Source of the DNA: Flavobacterium sp. AED
GTDB lineage: Bacteria; Bacteroidota; Bacteroidia; Flavobacteriales; Flavobacteriaceae
NCBI RefSeq assembly: GCF_000812945.1
Contig: NZ_JSYM01000004.1
Span: 124,001 to 188,000, forward strand
DNA length: 64,000 bases
Reading direction: 5' to 3'
Made by a program: the position numbers and the translations under genes. Shown here one piece after another: positions 50,508 to 59,811 of the stretch. The notes beneath the pieces are model-generated. The model saw nothing but the letters and a program-made list of their open reading frames with translations, had not been told where the DNA came from and did not search any database. Positions within the stretch are counted from its first letter, which is position 1; each line of letters opens with the position of its first letter.

Positions 50508-50615
50508 GTAGTTTCAGTCGCAGTTTTCAGGAATTGCTTTAAACAGGAACGATTAATAAAACCATTTAAACTTACATTTTCTTAAATGACTGATATGGTT
50601 TAAAAAAAATAAAAC

Positions 50616-51596
50616 ATGAAATTAGATAAAAAAATACAACACCTGCTCCTCATACTTATACTGGCAATAACAACTTCGTCATGGGCGCAGGACATTACTG
50701 TTCATGATCCGGTGATGATTAAACAAAAAGACACCTATTATTTATACTGTACAGGACAAGGAATTAGCGTTTTTAGTTCTAAAGACTTGAAAAACTGGAA
50801 TCCAGAACCTGCGATATTCAATGAAAAACCAGTTTGGGTTGATTCAGTAGTTCCTGATTTTAAAAATCACATTTGGGCACCTGATGTTTCCTTTCACAAC
50901 AACACCTATTATTTGTATTATTCAGTTTCTGCTTTCGCAAAAAACACTTCGGCGATTGCAGTGGCTACTAATACCACTTTAGATCCAAAAGACCCGGCTT
51001 ACAAATGGGTAGATCACGGAATTGTAATTCAATCTGTTCCTAACCGTGATATGTGGAATGCAATAGATCCAAATTTAACATTCGATGACAATAACGTTCC
51101 TTGGTTGGCTTTTGGTTCTTTTTGGGACGGTTTGAAAATGGTGAAATTAAATCCCGATTTAAAATCAATTGCCCAACCTGAAGAATGGCATACGATAGCC
51201 AAACGCAAACGAACTTTCGAATTAGTAGATACTGACCCGGGCGATGCTGCTTTAGAAGCTCCTTTTGTGTTTAGAAAAAACGGGTATTATTACCTGTTCC
51301 TTTCTTGGGATTTGTGTTGCCGAGGTGAAAACAGCACTTATAAAGTAGTCGTGGGAAGATCAAAAAACATAACTGGTCCTTATGTAGATAAAGACGGAAA
51401 ACTATTAACCGAAGGCGGCGGTTCTTTATTGATTCAAGGGGATAAAAACTGGTATGGAGCTGGTCACAACAGCACCTATACTTTTGACGGGAAAGATTAC
51501 ATTATTTTTCATGCCTATGAAATCAAAAATAATGGAAGGCCAAAATTAGAAATCAAAGAATTGCAATGGGATGCCAATTTATGGCCAAAGTTCTAG
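50616..51596 (+). CDS. Secreted arabinan endo-1,5-alpha-L-arabinosidase, GH43
   Basis: The 326-residue enzyme has a signal peptide (ending SSWAQ) and one GH43 propeller. Residues seen are the base aspartate in ITVHDPVMI, the second aspartate in NAIDPNLTF and the acid glutamate in DAALEAPFVF. GHNSTYTFDGKDYIIFHAY includes the histidine calcium site of endo-arabinanases. It lacks the C-terminal domain of the larger GH43 at 47810, so it is probably the periplasmic arabinanase acting on imported oligosaccharides. Confidence 0.88.
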   Translation: MKLDKKIQHLLLILILAITTSSWAQDITVHDPVMIKQKDTYYLYCTGQGISVFSSKDLKNWNPEPAIFNEKPVWVDSVVPDFKNHIWAPDVSFHNNTYYLYYSVSAFAKNTSAIAVATNTTLDPKDPAYKWVDHGIVIQSVPNRDMWNAIDPNLTFDDNNVPWLAFGSFWDGLKMVKLNPDLKSIAQPEEWHTIAKRKRTFELVDTDPGDAALEAPFVFRKNGYYYLFLSWDLCCRGENSTYKVVVGRSKNITGPYVDKDGKLLTEGGGSLLIQGDKNWYGAGHNSTYTFDGKDYIIFHAYEIKNNGRPKLEIKELQWDANLWPKF

Positions 51597-51629
51597 ATTA
51601 AATATATAAATCGATTAATAGTAGGTAAA

Positions 51630-53597
51630 ATGACCTTGATAAAAAAAACAATACTAGCAATTTCTGTATTAATGACCGTCTATGGACAGAGCCAACAGCG
51701 TACAAAGAAATCAAATGCAACAAAAAAATCAGGTTATACCATCACTCCTGTAAACATTCAGAATGTAAAATTAACCGATGCGTTCTGGTTGCCAATAATA
51801 AAAAAGGTACAGGAAAAAACCATCGAATATGCCATTCATAAATGTGAAGAAGAAGGACGTCTTGATAATTTTTTAATTGCAGGCGGGAAAATGAAAGGAA
51901 CCGTAAAAGGACAAATGCCTTTTGACGATACTGACGTATACAAAATCATCGAAGGCGCTTCAAACACATTAATAAGTGAGCCCAACCCAAAACTCGAAAC
52001 TTTACTGGATTCGCTCATAAGCATTGTGAAAATTGGTCAGGAAAAAGATGGTTATTTAACGACTTGGAGAACTATAAATCCAGCTAAACCACCAGCTCCA
52101 TGGGTACCCGTGATAGAAGGAAAGCGTTGGGAATCCTTGCAAATAAGTCATGAATTGTACAACTCAGGCCACATGATAGAAGCTGCCGTTGTGCATTATC
52201 AAGCTACCGGAAAAAGAAATTTCTTGGACATTGCCATCAAAAATGCCGATATGTTAGTACGCACTTTTGGTGATGGAGCAACCCAAGTTCATGGTGTTCC
52301 AGGTCATCAAATTGTAGAAACTGGTTTGGTAAATCTCTATCAAATCACTAACAACAAAGCCTATTTAAATTTGGCTAAATACTACCTGGACAATAGAGGA
52401 AATCCAAAAAACCATAAACTATATGGAACTTATGCACAAGATGACATTCCCGTTATCCAACAAAAAGAACCAGTAGGTCATGCCGTAAGAGCAGTATATA
52501 TGTATGCAGGAATGACCGATATTGCCGCAATATACAACGACAAAGACTACTTAAATGCCGTAAATGCTTTGTGGACGAACATGGTCAACAAGAAAATGTA
52601 CATCACTGGTGGGATTGGTGCTATACATGACGGCGAAGCATTTGGTGCAAACTACGAATTACCAAACCTTACAGCCTACAACGAAACTTGCGCCGCTATT
52701 GGCGATGTCTATTGGAACCACAGACTGCACAACTTAACTGGCAATTCAGAATATTTTAATGTAATCGAACGCACATTATACAACGGATTAATCTCCGGAA
52801 TTTCATTAGATGGAAAACAATTTTTCTATCCAAACGCATTAGAATCAGATGGGGTTTACAAAAACAATAGAGGTTCTTGCACTCGCCAATCGTGGTTTGA
52901 TTGTTCCTGTTGCCCTACCAATTTGATACGTTTTATTCCTTCCATTCCGGGATTGATTTATTCTACAACTAAAGACGTGCTTTATGTGAATTTATATGCT
53001 TCCAATACGGCGAAGATAGCATTGGAAAACACAAAGTTGGAAATTTCACAAAAAACCAATTATCCATGGAATGGTAAAGTATCTCTTACCGTTACTCCTA
53101 AAAATGAAACTCCATTTACCATAAAATTACGTATTCCAAGCTGGGCGAGAAACCAAGTTTTACCGGGAGATTTATACAGTTATAAAAACACGTCGGCTGC
53201 GAAAACTTCAGTTACGATAGACGGAAAACGTATCGCCTATAAAGAAGACAAAGGATATATTACCATTACCAGAAAATGGAAAAAAGGAGAAACAATAGCA
53301 CTAGATTTCCCTATGGAAGTGAAAGAAGTCGTGACCAATACCAAAGTAGCTGGCAACATAGGAAAAGTAGCTTTAGAATACGGACCAATTGTATATGCTA
53401 TTGAGGAAATTGACAATGCAACAGCTTTTGATAAAATTGCTATCGATGCAAATGACACTTTCGAAGTTAAAAAAGAATCTAATCTTCTAGAAGGTGTAAA
53501 TACCATTCAAAACAAAAAATTAAAAGCTATTCCTTATTATTCTTGGTCCAATAGAGGCGTTGGAAAAATGAAAGTCTGGATAGATTATAAAGAATAA
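51630..53597 (+). CDS. Secreted beta-L-arabinofuranosidase, GH127 (former DUF1680)
   Basis: The 655-residue enzyme hydrolyses beta-L-arabinofuranosides as found in plant extensins and some pectic side chains. A signal peptide (ending VYGQS) is followed by an (alpha/alpha)6 barrel and beta-sandwich domains. The zinc/cysteine catalytic set is visible: E352 and C354 in YNETCA, and C427-C428 in FDCSCCPTN. In the Bifidobacterium enzyme the matching second cluster holds the catalytic cysteine nucleophile. Its place in an arabinan locus fits L-arabinose release. Confidence 0.9.
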   Translation: MTLIKKTILAISVLMTVYGQSQQRTKKSNATKKSGYTITPVNIQNVKLTDAFWLPIIKKVQEKTIEYAIHKCEEEGRLDNFLIAGGKMKGTVKGQMPFDDTDVYKIIEGASNTLISEPNPKLETLLDSLISIVKIGQEKDGYLTTWRTINPAKPPAPWVPVIEGKRWESLQISHELYNSGHMIEAAVVHYQATGKRNFLDIAIKNADMLVRTFGDGATQVHGVPGHQIVETGLVNLYQITNNKAYLNLAKYYLDNRGNPKNHKLYGTYAQDDIPVIQQKEPVGHAVRAVYMYAGMTDIAAIYNDKDYLNAVNALWTNMVNKKMYITGGIGAIHDGEAFGANYELPNLTAYNETCAAIGDVYWNHRLHNLTGNSEYFNVIERTLYNGLISGISLDGKQFFYPNALESDGVYKNNRGSCTRQSWFDCSCCPTNLIRFIPSIPGLIYSTTKDVLYVNLYASNTAKIALENTKLEISQKTNYPWNGKVSLTVTPKNETPFTIKLRIPSWARNQVLPGDLYSYKNTSAAKTSVTIDGKRIAYKEDKGYITITRKWKKGETIALDFPMEVKEVVTNTKVAGNIGKVALEYGPIVYAIEEIDNATAFDKIAIDANDTFEVKKESNLLEGVNTIQNKKLKAIPYYSWSNRGVGKMKVWIDYKE

Positions 53598-53689
53598 AAG
53601 AGATATTAAATTATAAAAAAACAGATAATAGACGGAAAGATTAGTGAATTTTAATCCGCTGAATTGAACTTTTAAACAAATAAAGAAAC

Positions 53690-55675
53690 ATGAAACCAAA
53701 TTTAATCACCAAATTAACCCTTTGCGGTTTATTGCTAAATGGTATATACGCCAATGCCCAAAAAATAAATCTCGAAGTAAATACCAGCAAAACAATTACT
53801 AAAATTCAACCAACGATGTATGGTGCCTTTTTTGAAGACATTAACTTTGCTGCTGATGGTGGATTGTATGCTGAAATGATCAAGAACCGTTCTTTTGAAT
53901 TTGACACGCCTCTTATGGGCTGGGAACAACCCAATAGTGATACCCATTCTTTCAATGCAGCATCCGGTATTGCCACAACTATCAAAGCATTAGAAAACAA
54001 AACCAATCCTAGTTTTTGTAGAGTTCTTGTAAATAATGACAAAGGATTTGAAATAATTAATACCGGATTTAGAGGAATGGGAATTAAGAAAGATGCTAAG
54101 TACAATCTTTCTCTAAAAGCGGCGAATCACAATGGCGCTATCAAAAAAATTATCATCCAATTTATTGATAAAAACAAAAAAGTTTTAGGTGAAACCAGCA
54201 TTACACCAACATCTAATGACTGGAAAGGGTATTCTGCTCAATTTACAGCAACCCAAACCGAAGCAAAAGCACAATTGAAAATCACTTTTGAAGGAAGTGG
54301 AACCATCGATTTAGATATGATTTCATTATTCCCCGAAGACACTTGGAAAAACAGAAAAAATGGTTTACGAAAAGACATCATACAATTATTATATGATATG
54401 AAACCAGGATTTTTAAGATTTCCCGGAGGTTGTATTGTTGAAGGAAGAACATTGGCACAACGCTACCAATGGAAAAAAACCGTGGGCGATATAGAAAATA
54501 GAGAGACATTAATAAACCGTTGGAATACCGAATTTACACACAAACCAGCACCGGATTATTTCCAGACTTTTGGATTGGGATTTTTTGAATATTTCCAACT
54601 TTCCGAAGATCTTGGTGCACAACCCTTACCTATTTTAAGTTGCGGAATGGCTTGTCAATTTAATACTGGGGAATTAGTCCCAATGGATGAATTAGATCCC
54701 TATGTGCAAGATGCATTGGATTTAATCGAATTTGCAAATGGCGGCGTTGAAACTCCTTGGGGTAGAATCCGTTCAGAAATGGGGCATCCAAAACCTTTCA
54801 ATTTAAAACTTATTGGTGTTGGAAACGAACAATGGGGTCCTCAATACATCGAAAGATTTAAAGTATTTGAAAAAGCCATAAAATCAAAATATCCAAAAAT
54901 GACGATTGTTTCAGGTGCAGGTCCATTTCCAGAAGGTGATTATTTTGATTATGGTATGCAGGAACTTAAAAAGTTAAATGCCGAAATCGTTGATGAGCAT
55001 TATTATAAAAACCCACAATGGTTTAGAGAAAATGCAACTCGTTATGACAAATACGACAGAAAAGGACCTAAAGTTTTTGCAGGAGAATATGCCGCTCAAA
55101 GTGTTGCTATTGCAAGTCCTGATAATAAAAACAACTGGGAATGTGCGTTTTCTGAAGCTGCTTTCATGACTGGTTTAGAAAGAAATGCCGAAGTGGTAAA
55201 CCTAACTTCCTATGCCCCATTGATGGCGCATGAAGAAGCTTGGCAATGGACACCGGATTTACTTTGGTTCAATAATTTAGAAGCGTATGGTTCTGCTAAT
55301 TATTATGTTCAAAAATTATTTTCAACCAATAAGGGAACTGACTTAATTGCAATTACCAAAGACGGAAAACCAGTAACTGGCCAAAGTAATTTGTTTGCTT
55401 CGGCGGTAAAAGATGTAAATACAAAAGAAGTAATTGTAAAACTGGTTAATACATCCGCAACTGCACAAGAGGTAAATATTGATTTAAAAGGAAGCAAATT
55501 AGCGGCTAAAGGAACTCTTATAACACTTACAAGTGCAAACCTGGAAGATGAAAATTCTTTTGCAGCACCTAAAAAAATAAGTCCTACAGAAAAGGAATTT
55601 AAGTTAAAAGGTGACAAAGCGCAAACAAGCCTTCCAGCCTATTCAGTAACAGTTTTGAAGTTAAAGATGAAATAA
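53690..55675 (+). CDS. Secreted alpha-L-arabinofuranosidase, GH51 (long form with inserted domain)
   Basis: The 661-residue enzyme is the long GH51 form. After the signal peptide (ending YANAQ) and a first strand set (IQPTMYGAFFEDINFAADGGLYAEMIKNRSFEF), a CBM-like beta-sandwich is inserted (about 75-215). The barrel carries the acid/base glutamate in IGVGNEQWGPQYIE and the nucleophile glutamate in VFAGEYAAQ. C-terminal sandwich ends LPAYSVTVLKLKMK. It is the last enzyme of the SusCD-led series; a hairpin follows. Confidence 0.92.
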   Translation: MKPNLITKLTLCGLLLNGIYANAQKINLEVNTSKTITKIQPTMYGAFFEDINFAADGGLYAEMIKNRSFEFDTPLMGWEQPNSDTHSFNAASGIATTIKALENKTNPSFCRVLVNNDKGFEIINTGFRGMGIKKDAKYNLSLKAANHNGAIKKIIIQFIDKNKKVLGETSITPTSNDWKGYSAQFTATQTEAKAQLKITFEGSGTIDLDMISLFPEDTWKNRKNGLRKDIIQLLYDMKPGFLRFPGGCIVEGRTLAQRYQWKKTVGDIENRETLINRWNTEFTHKPAPDYFQTFGLGFFEYFQLSEDLGAQPLPILSCGMACQFNTGELVPMDELDPYVQDALDLIEFANGGVETPWGRIRSEMGHPKPFNLKLIGVGNEQWGPQYIERFKVFEKAIKSKYPKMTIVSGAGPFPEGDYFDYGMQELKKLNAEIVDEHYYKNPQWFRENATRYDKYDRKGPKVFAGEYAAQSVAIASPDNKNNWECAFSEAAFMTGLERNAEVVNLTSYAPLMAHEEAWQWTPDLLWFNNLEAYGSANYYVQKLFSTNKGTDLIAITKDGKPVTGQSNLFASAVKDVNTKEVIVKLVNTSATAQEVNIDLKGSKLAAKGTLITLTSANLEDENSFAAPKKISPTEKEFKLKGDKAQTSLPAYSVTVLKLKMK

Positions 55676-55679
55676 TCGC

Positions 55680-55721
55680 AATAGAATAAATTTATAACAA
55701 ACGTTTATTATTTATTCTATT
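55680..55721 (+). other. Hairpin at the end of the arabinan enzyme series
   Basis: aatagaataaa (55680-55690) pairs with tttattctatt (55711-55721), 11 bp perfect, with a 20-nt loop. No T run follows. It separates the enzyme genes from the araBDA promoter and may be a weak terminator or mRNA 3'-end stabiliser. Confidence 0.5.
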
Positions 55722-55774
55722 CGTAAATACCTGTTTTAATGCTGTTTTAATAAAAATTACAATGTTAAATTAAA

Positions 55775-55797
55775 TTAAGTGTTTTTTATACACTTAT
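55775..55797. promoter_or_regulatory. AraR operator upstream of araBDA
   Basis: TTAAGTGTT-N5-TACACTTAT. It ends 13 nt before a TATATTTG -7 element and so covers the -33 region. Confidence 0.7.
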
Positions 55798-55810
55798 AAA
55801 TTATTTATAC

Positions 55811-55818
55811 TATATTTG
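55811..55818 (+). promoter_or_regulatory. -7 element of araBDA
   Basis: TATATTTG matches TAnnTTTG exactly, 24 nt upstream of the araB start. The -33 region is occupied by the AraR operator. Confidence 0.6.
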
Positions 55819-55842
55819 TCATTATAATTAAAAGAATCTAGA

Positions 55843-57534
55843 ATGAAAAATTATGTTATAGGATTAGACTATGGAACAGATTCTGTTCGAGCGATGTTAA
55901 TAGACACTGAAAATGGACAAGAAATAGCATCAAATGTTTGTCATTACAAGCGATGGAAAAACAAGGAATATTGCAACGCATCCATAAACCAGTTTCGTCA
56001 ACACCCTTTAGATCATATCGAAGGATTAGAAACCACTATAAAATATGTTGTTGAAAATAGCAATGTAGATCCTTCTCTTATACGAAGCATTTGCATCGAC
56101 ACAACCGGTTCTTCTCCTGTACCCGTTACTGAAGATGGAACACCATTAGCTTTGACAAAAGGTTTTGAGAACAATCCTAATGCCATGATGGTACTTTGGA
56201 AAGATCATACTGCTATAAATGAAGCCAACGAAATCAATGAGCTTGCCGCTACTTGGGGTGGAGAAAATTTTACCAAATATGTTGGAGGAATTTATTCTTC
56301 AGAATGGTTTTGGGCAAAAATTCTACACATAGCCAAACAAGACGAAGCAGTAAAAAATGCCGCTTACACTTGGATGGAACATTGTGATTTAATGACGTAT
56401 TTATTGATTGATAATAAAGATTTAAAATCATTCAAAAGAAGTCGTTGTGCTGCGGGTCATAAAGCCATGTGGCATGAAGACTGGAATGGTTTACCTCCAG
56501 AAGAATTCCTAGGAAAACTACATCCTTATCTTGCGGCACTTCGTGGAAGATTATACGATGAAACGTATACTTCAGACCTTGTAGCAGGAAATTTAAGCCA
56601 AGAATGGGCAACCCGATTGGGACTTACAACTGATACGGTTATAGCCGTAGGAACATTCGATGCACACTCTGGTGCTGTAGGAGCAAAAATAGAAGAACAC
56701 ACATTGGTTCGTGTTATGGGAACCTCAACCTGTGATATAATTGTTGCTTCAGAAGAAACAATAGGGACTAAATCAGTTCGTGGAATCTGCGGACAAGTAG
56801 ATGGCTCTGTAATTCCGGGTTATATCGGTCTTGAAGCAGGTCAATCCGCTTTTGGAGATTTATTGGCTTGGTACAAAGAGTTACTACTATGGCCAACAGA
56901 TCATTTATTAGCTACTTCTACCCTTTTGACAGCTGCCCAAAAAGAGCAACTAAAAGAAGAAATTAGTGATAATTTAATTATACAATTAACAGCTGAAGCT
57001 GAGAAAATCCCAGTATCCGAAAGTGTGCCAATCGCACTAGATTGGATTAACGGAAGAAGAACTCCGGATGCTAATCAGGAAATAAAAAGTGCTATTTCTA
57101 ATTTATCATTAGGAACCAAAGCGCCTCATTTATTCAAATCTTTGGTTAACGCCATCTGTTTTGGTTCTAAAAAAATCGTAGACCGTTTTGAAGAAGAAGG
57201 AGTAAAAATAAACAGCGTCATCGGAATTGGTGGTGTAGCGAGAAAATCTCCTTATATCATGCAAACTTTGGCTAACGTTTTGAACAAGCCTATTAAAATT
57301 GCAGCTTCAGACCAAACACCAGCATTAGGCGCCGCTATTTATGCAGCAGTTGCAGCAGGAATTTATCCTAACGTAATTGAAGCCAGTCAAAAAATGGGAA
57401 GTGATTTTGATGGAGAATATTTCCCTCAATTAGACAAAGTTGCAGCGTATCACAAGTTGTTGTTAGCGTATGACCAATTAAGTTCATTTGCAGATCCATC
57501 TCTTAAAAAACTTCAACAGGAACAGTATGTATAA
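55843..57534 (+). CDS. araB: L-ribulokinase
   Basis: AraB phosphorylates L-ribulose. The 563-residue FGGY-family kinase has the N-terminal phosphate motif GLDYGTDSVRAMLID, the ribulokinase-typical CRYW-like CHYKRWKN, the catalytic aspartate in GTFDAHSGAVGA and the C-terminal GIGGVARKSPYIMQTLANVLNKPI adenosine-binding region. Length equals E. coli AraB (566) closely. It overlaps araD by 8 nt. The promoter carries an AraR site. Confidence 0.97.
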   Translation: MKNYVIGLDYGTDSVRAMLIDTENGQEIASNVCHYKRWKNKEYCNASINQFRQHPLDHIEGLETTIKYVVENSNVDPSLIRSICIDTTGSSPVPVTEDGTPLALTKGFENNPNAMMVLWKDHTAINEANEINELAATWGGENFTKYVGGIYSSEWFWAKILHIAKQDEAVKNAAYTWMEHCDLMTYLLIDNKDLKSFKRSRCAAGHKAMWHEDWNGLPPEEFLGKLHPYLAALRGRLYDETYTSDLVAGNLSQEWATRLGLTTDTVIAVGTFDAHSGAVGAKIEEHTLVRVMGTSTCDIIVASEETIGTKSVRGICGQVDGSVIPGYIGLEAGQSAFGDLLAWYKELLLWPTDHLLATSTLLTAAQKEQLKEEISDNLIIQLTAEAEKIPVSESVPIALDWINGRRTPDANQEIKSAISNLSLGTKAPHLFKSLVNAICFGSKKIVDRFEEEGVKINSVIGIGGVARKSPYIMQTLANVLNKPIKIAASDQTPALGAAIYAAVAAGIYPNVIEASQKMGSDFDGEYFPQLDKVAAYHKLLLAYDQLSSFADPSLKKLQQEQYV

Positions 57535-58219
57535 AGATTTAAAACAAGAATGCTACGAAGCAAACATGCAATTAAACGCATTGAACTTAGTAGTCTATAC
57601 TTTTGGGAATGTGAGCGCAGTAGATAGAAAAAATGGTGTTTTTGCCATAAAACCCAGCGGCGTTCCTTATGAAGATTTAAAACCGGAAGACATTGTTATT
57701 GTGGATTTTGACAACAACATTATCGAAGGCAATATGCGTCCTTCTTCGGATACAAAAACGCATGCTTATTTATATAAAAATTGGCCAAACATTGGCGGTG
57801 TGGCACACACTCACGCTACCTATTCTGTGGCTTGGGCACAAGCACAAAGAGACATTCCAATATTTGGAACAACACATGCCGATCACTTAACATCCGATAT
57901 TCCTTGTGCAGCGCCAATGGTTGACTCACTTATCGAAGGAAATTACGAACACAATACAGGAATCCAAATCTTGGATTGCTTCAAAGAAAAAAATCTTTCT
58001 TACGAGGAAGTAGAAATGGTTTTGATAGGCAATCACGGTCCTTTTGCTTGGGGAAAAAATGCAGCGAAAGCGGTTTATAATAGTAAAGTTCTTGAAGTAG
58101 TAGCGGAAATGGCTCACTTAACATTACTGATAAATCCAAATGCACCAAGACTGAAAGATTCCTTAATAAAAAAACATTACGAACGTAAACACGGAAAAGA
58201 CTCGTATTACGGACAGTAA
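57527..58219 (+). CDS. araD: L-ribulose-5-phosphate 4-epimerase
   Basis: AraD converts L-ribulose-5-phosphate to D-xylulose-5-phosphate. I chose the ATG at 57527 (MYKDLKQECYEANMQL), giving 230 residues, equal to the family norm of 231, with an 8-nt overlap of the araB end; an upstream in-frame ATG lies inside araB. Class II aldolase motifs are GNVSAVDRKNG, KPSGVPYEDL, the metal histidines in GGVAHTHATYSVAWAQ and the catalytic region GNHGPFAWG. Confidence 0.97.
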   Translation: MYKDLKQECYEANMQLNALNLVVYTFGNVSAVDRKNGVFAIKPSGVPYEDLKPEDIVIVDFDNNIIEGNMRPSSDTKTHAYLYKNWPNIGGVAHTHATYSVAWAQAQRDIPIFGTTHADHLTSDIPCAAPMVDSLIEGNYEHNTGIQILDCFKEKNLSYEEVEMVLIGNHGPFAWGKNAAKAVYNSKVLEVVAEMAHLTLLINPNAPRLKDSLIKKHYERKHGKDSYYGQ

Positions 58220-58277
58220 TTGTCCAACACATTGAACAGTTAAAACGATTAAACAAATAAACGATTAAACAAAAAAT

Positions 58278-59792
58278 ATGATCGATATATCTCAAAAAGA
58301 AATTTGGTTTGTAGTAGGAAGCCAAGAATTATACGGTGAAGAAACACTACGAAAAGTAGCGGAACATTCCCAACACATCGCAAAAGGATTAGATGCTTCA
58401 TCACATATACCGGTAAAAATCGTGTATAAAGATGTGGTAAAGTCTCCAGCTCAAATTACAAATGTATGTTTAGAAGCTAATTCAAACAAAAACTGTATTG
58501 GTATTGTGGCTTGGATGCATACTTTTTCGCCAGCTAAAATGTGGATTGGTGGTTTAAGCATTCTTAAAAAACCGTTGTGTCACTTACATACACAATTCAA
58601 CGCTGAAATTCCATGGGCTTCTATGGATATGGACTTCATGAATTTAAATCAATCGGCTCACGGAGACAGAGAGTTTGGTTTTATCATGTCCAGAATGCGT
58701 AAAAAACGTAAAGTGGTTGTAGGACATTGGGAAGACGAACGCGTTCAAAAAAAATTAGGCATTTGGTCCAGAGTGGTTTTAGGTTGGGATGAATTCCAAA
58801 ACTTAAAAGTTGCGAGAATTGGAGACAATATGCGTGAAGTTGCAGTAACTGAAGGAGATAAAGTCGAAGCCCAAATCCGTTTTGGTTTTTCGGTAAACGG
58901 TTTCGACTCTTCAGACGTTATAAAACATATAGATAAAGTTTCTGATGCAGACATCAACAAATTGGTTGAAGTTTATGAAGCTTCGTATACTTTAGCTCCA
59001 GCGCTTCAAAAAGGCGGTGCTCAAAGAGACTCATTAGTAGAAGCTGCTAAAATAGAAATAGGCCTTAGAGCTTTCCTTGAAGAAGGTGGTTTCAAAGCGT
59101 TTACAGATACTTTCGAAAATCTGGGTTCATTAAAACAACTTCCAGGAATTGCAGTACAACGCCTTATGGCTGATGGATACGGTTTTGGAGGTGAAGGTGA
59201 CTGGAAAACAGCGGCGATGCTTAGAGCAATGAAAGTAATGAATGTAGGTCTTGAAAGCCAAGGTGGAACTTCATTCATGGAAGATTACACCTATCATTTT
59301 ACACCTGAAAAATCGTATGTTTTAGGTTCTCACATGTTAGAAATTTGTTCTTCTATTGCTGATGCAAAACCTTCTTGTGAAGTACATCCATTAGGAATTG
59401 GAGGAAAAGAAGACCCAGTCCGTTTAGTATTTAACGTAGCTGCAGGAAATGCCATCAATGCTTCATTGATTGATATGGGCAACCGTTTCAGATTGATTGT
59501 AAACGAAGTAGAAGCGGTAAAACCTATGGCTGATTTACCTAAACTTCCTGTTGCGCGTGTATTATGGGATTGCAAACCTAACCTTGATATTGCTGCAACT
59601 ACATGGATCTTAGCAGGTGGTGCGCATCATACCGTGTACAGTCAAGTGCTAACAACGGAATATATGGAAGATTTTGCCGATATTGCAGGCATAGAATTGC
59701 TTGTTATTGATGAGAAAACGACTATCAGAGATTTTAAAGATAAAATTAATGCTAACGAAGCGTACTATCATTTGTTTCAGCACGGTCTATAA
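58278..59792 (+). CDS. araA: L-arabinose isomerase
   Basis: AraA interconverts L-arabinose and L-ribulose. The 504-residue product (E. coli 500) begins [19 protein letters not shown], the standard N-terminal motif. Manganese and substrate residues are seen in the glutamate and histidine segments of [12 protein letters not shown] and LGSHMLEI. It follows araD after 58 nt and is the third gene of the catabolic operon. Confidence 0.97.
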   Translation: MIDISQKEIWFVVGSQELYGEETLRKVAEHSQHIAKGLDASSHIPVKIVYKDVVKSPAQITNVCLEANSNKNCIGIVAWMHTFSPAKMWIGGLSILKKPLCHLHTQFNAEIPWASMDMDFMNLNQSAHGDREFGFIMSRMRKKRKVVVGHWEDERVQKKLGIWSRVVLGWDEFQNLKVARIGDNMREVAVTEGDKVEAQIRFGFSVNGFDSSDVIKHIDKVSDADINKLVEVYEASYTLAPALQKGGAQRDSLVEAAKIEIGLRAFLEEGGFKAFTDTFENLGSLKQLPGIAVQRLMADGYGFGGEGDWKTAAMLRAMKVMNVGLESQGGTSFMEDYTYHFTPEKSYVLGSHMLEICSSIADAKPSCEVHPLGIGGKEDPVRLVFNVAAGNAINASLIDMGNRFRLIVNEVEAVKPMADLPKLPVARVLWDCKPNLDIAATTWILAGGAHHTVYSQVLTTEYMEDFADIAGIELLVIDEKTTIRDFKDKINANEAYYHLFQHGL

Positions 59793-59811
59793 TAACTAAA
59801 AAAAAGTAATT

